Source of the DNA: Pseudomonadota bacterium
Lineage (GTDB): Bacteria > Pseudomonadota > Alphaproteobacteria > Rhizobiales > Xanthobacteraceae
DNA: 8,571 bases
Direction of reading: 5' to 3'
Assembly (NCBI GenBank): GCA_023390955.1
Contig: JAEWBW010000603.1
Coordinates: forward strand, 1-8,571
Shown here: positions 6,984 through 8,571 of the stretch, in pieces
Numbering within the stretch: the first letter of the stretch is position 1
How the letters are laid out: every line of letters starts with the position of its first letter
The notes under the pieces: generated by a model
Seen by the model: only the letters and a program-made list of their open reading frames with translations
What the model was told of the DNA's origin: nothing
Databases searched by the model: none
Program-made: the position numbers and the translations under genes

Positions 6984-7130
6984 CCGTCATCCCCGCTCAA
7001 TGGCGTAGCCATTGTCGCTGGAGGTGCCGGAGCGAAGCGGAGGCCTCGAAGGACGACGGCGTGCCGCTGAGCTTGCGCCTCGGCCATGCATCCTTCGAGG
7101 CTCGCAAGGGCTCGCACCTCAGGATGACGG
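6984..7130. repeat. 147-base nested palindromic intergenic repeat
   Basis: The element is bounded by a perfect 9-base inverted repeat, CCGTCATCC (6984-6992) and GGATGACGG (7122-7130). Inside it, GAGGTGC (7021-7027) pairs with GCACCTC (7114-7120), extended by GAGC (7030-7033) with GCTC (7110-7113). GCCTCGAAGGA (7043-7053) pairs with TCCTTCGAGGC (7091-7101). A separate hairpin pairs CAATGGC (6998-7004) with GCCATTG (7008-7014). The result is one long cruciform or RNA hairpin with a side stem-loop. From memory, similar sequences ending CCTCAGGATGACGG are scattered in Bradyrhizobium genomes, which suggests a non-autonomous mobile palindrome; the copy number was not checked. It lies between nusB and thiL, ending 10 bases before the thiL start, and may affect mRNA stability or thiL translation. 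Confidence 0.8.
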
Positions 7131-7140
7131 GTCTACTAAC

Positions 7141-8142
7141 GTGACACAGAACACGAGACAGGCTTCCGGCGAAGACTCCCTCATCGCGCGCTATTTCAAG
7201 CCGCTGGCGACCGATCCCGGTGCGCTGGGGCTGGTCGACGACGCCGCCATCCTGAAGGCCCATGGCGAGGACATCGTCGTCACCACCGATGCCGTGGTCG
7301 AGGGCGTGCACTATCTTGCCGACGATCCCCCGGACACTGTCGCGCGCAAGGCGCTGCGGGTGAACCTGTCCGATCTTGCCGCCAAGGGCGCTACGCCCGC
7401 CGGCTTCGTGCTGACGCTGGCGCTGTGCAAGGCCGACGCGGCAAGCCTGGAGGCATGGCTGCGGCCGTTCGCCGACGCGCTGGGCCAAGATGCAACGGCG
7501 TTCGGCTGTCCGTTGCTCGGCGGTGACACGGTCTCCACATCAGGTCCGCAGATGATGTCGATCACCGCCTTCGGCCGCGTGCCGGCAGGGCGCATGGTCG
7601 GCCGCACCGGCGCGAAGCCCGGCCACCGCATCATGGTCACGGGCACGATCGGGGATGCCGCGCTCGGTCTCGATATCCTCAGGGGCGGCCCGGCCGCCGT
7701 GGCACTCGCCGGCGATCAGGCCGCGCGAGACGAGTTGATCGATCGCTACCGCGTGCCGCGGCCGCGCAATGCGCTGGCGGAAGCCGTGCGGGCCTGTGCG
7801 AGCGCTGCCATGGACGTGTCGGATGGCCTCGCCGGCGACTTGCGAAAGCTCTGCGCGGCCTCCGGTGTCAGCGCCGTCATCGCGGCGGCGCGCATTCCGG
7901 TCTCGCCGGCGGCAGCCCGTACGCCGGTTGCCATCGGCAAGCTTGTTTCGGGCGGCGACGACTACGAGATCCTTTGCGCGGTACCGCAGGACCGCTGCGC
8001 GACGCTGCACGATGCCGCCGCGCAAGCTGGTATTCCCATCACCGAGATCGGCGCGGTGACCACGGGAGATGCGCCACCCCGGTTCCTGGACGCACAAGGG
8101 GCCGAGATTCCACTGCAGAGGCTGTCCTACAGCCATTTCTGA
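7141..8142 (+). CDS. thiL: Thiamine-monophosphate kinase
   Basis: ThiL phosphorylates thiamine monophosphate with ATP to make the cofactor thiamine diphosphate, in the cytosol. The 333 residues from this start fit the family (about 320-340). Motifs include GEDSLIARYF (10-19), the metal-binding LVDDAAIL (31-38, D33 and D34), TTDAVVEGVHY (48-58), RVNLSDLAAKGATP (73-86), LLGGDTVS (125-132), MDVSDGLAGDL (224-234) and GGDDYEIL (271-278). GTG at 7141 is the only sensible start after the repeat, though no good ribosome binding site precedes it. The frame is open upstream through the repeat, so a longer start such as TTG at 7012 would add repeat-encoded residues unlike ThiL. A small hairpin (GGCTG 8120-8124 with CAGCC 8130-8134) overlaps the gene's end. 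Confidence 0.95.
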   Translation: MTQNTRQASGEDSLIARYFKPLATDPGALGLVDDAAILKAHGEDIVVTTDAVVEGVHYLADDPPDTVARKALRVNLSDLAAKGATPAGFVLTLALCKADAASLEAWLRPFADALGQDATAFGCPLLGGDTVSTSGPQMMSITAFGRVPAGRMVGRTGAKPGHRIMVTGTIGDAALGLDILRGGPAAVALAGDQAARDELIDRYRVPRPRNALAEAVRACASAAMDVSDGLAGDLRKLCAASGVSAVIAAARIPVSPAAARTPVAIGKLVSGGDDYEILCAVPQDRCATLHDAAAQAGIPITEIGAVTTGDAPPRFLDAQGAEIPLQRLSYSHF

Positions 8143-8151
8143 GCGGCGGTC

Positions 8152-8185
8152 GTCGGTAGCCGGGGCCGAGCGAAACCCCGGCGAC
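8152..8185. repeat. GC-rich hairpin after thiL
   Basis: CCGGGG (8160-8165) pairs with CCCCGG (8176-8181), extended by GTCG (8152-8155) with CGAC (8182-8185) across a 4-base bulge. The loop is CCGAGCGAAA. No T-run follows, so it is not a typical Rho-independent terminator. It may mark the 3' end of the operon mRNA or be a small dispersed palindrome of a kind frequent in Bradyrhizobium. Which of these it is cannot be told from one copy. Confidence 0.5.
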
Positions 8186-8240
8186 AGCCTGCGACCGTAT
8201 CAGCGCCATCGGATGCAAACGCAGCTGATGGATGATTCGG

Positions 8241-8571
8241 ATGACGGCGGCCGTTTCGGGTGTGGGCGAGGCCCAATTGGTCCCCGGCAGGGAATGCGGA
8301 AGCTGCGCGCTCTGCTGCAAGGTCTACAACGTGACCGAGCTCGGCAAGGCCGCCGGCAAATGGTGCTCACATTGCAAGCCCGGCTCGGGCTGCAAAATCC
8401 ATGACCATCTGCCGAACGAGTGCGCGGCTTTCAATTGCCTCTGGCGAACGAGGGCAGAGATGCCCGCGGAGTGGAAGCCCGATCAGGCCAAGATGGTGGT
8501 CACCGTGCATCCCGCGACCAATGCGATCCAGGTCGTGGTCGACCCTGGCCAGCCGTCGGCCTGGACCCGGC
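8241..8571 (+). CDS. Cysteine-cluster (YkgJ/CxxCxxCC-type) protein, 3' end missing
   Basis: The frame is open to the window edge, giving 110 residues of a longer protein. It begins MTAAVSGVGEAQLVPGRECG and carries the hallmark CxxCxxCC at C19, C22, C25 and C26, followed by C42, C45 (WCSHC), C51, C61 and C66 (CAAFNC). Nine cysteines in 48 residues suggest binding of zinc or an iron-sulfur type metal site. The family (YkgJ-like, CxxCxxCC Pfam family) is often labelled zinc- or iron-chelating, but its role is poorly defined. An in-frame ATG at 8232 is an alternative start; a stop codon at 8226-8228 rules out anything longer. The gene starts 98 bases after thiL, past a hairpin, so operon membership is uncertain. 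Confidence 0.85.
   Translation, partial: MTAAVSGVGEAQLVPGRECGSCALCCKVYNVTELGKAAGKWCSHCKPGSGCKIHDHLPNECAAFNCLWRTRAEMPAEWKPDQAKMVVTVHPATNAIQVVVDPGQPSAWTR

Overview
The window looks like a chromosomal piece of a high-GC alphaproteobacterium of the order Hyphomicrobiales, most likely Bradyrhizobium or a close relative. The grounds are an LdtR-type MarR regulator, a RibH1-type lumazine synthase (its motif matches the Brucella protein as I remember it), GC-rich codon use, and a large palindromic intergenic repeat of a style I associate with Bradyrhizobium. This is inferred from recalled families; no search was run. All recognised genes lie on the + strand.

Region 1 (1-731) holds the envelope and osmotic-stress regulator gene ldtR with its short upstream region, closed by a convincing Rho-independent terminator. 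Region 2 (about 781-1410) holds two tiny genes for unrecognised proteins of 76 and 73 residues. They are preceded by a sequence resembling an EcfG/RpoE2 general-stress promoter and followed by tandem hairpins. Region 3 (1377-1657) is a 281-base leader with no gene.

Region 4 (1658-8142) is a compact housekeeping cluster: glyA, nrdR, ribD, ribE, a COQ7-like di-iron hydroxylase gene, ribH, nusB and thiL. The order nrdR-ribD-ribH-nusB-thiL is the ancient one also seen in E. coli. Spacings are tight: nrdR and ribD overlap by 4 bases, ribD-ribE are 1 base apart, ribH-nusB are 2 bases apart. The cluster links one-carbon metabolism (GlyA), deoxyribonucleotide control (NrdR), riboflavin synthesis (RibD, RibE, RibH), antitermination (NusB) and thiamine diphosphate formation (ThiL).

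Two things interrupt the standard order. A demethoxyubiquinone-hydroxylase-like gene sits between ribE and ribH, with all six predicted di-iron ligands and slightly atypical codons. A 147-base nested palindrome sits between nusB and thiL, ending 10 bases before the thiL start. Region 5 (8143-8571) holds a hairpin and the beginning of a cysteine-cluster (YkgJ/CxxCxxCC-type) gene that runs off the window.

I saw no tRNA, rRNA, CRISPR array, transposase or phage gene. I found no clear new multi-gene system. The best leads are the COQ7-like insertion in the riboflavin operon, the small-protein pair with its stress-type promoter, and the palindromic element whose frame is open into thiL.
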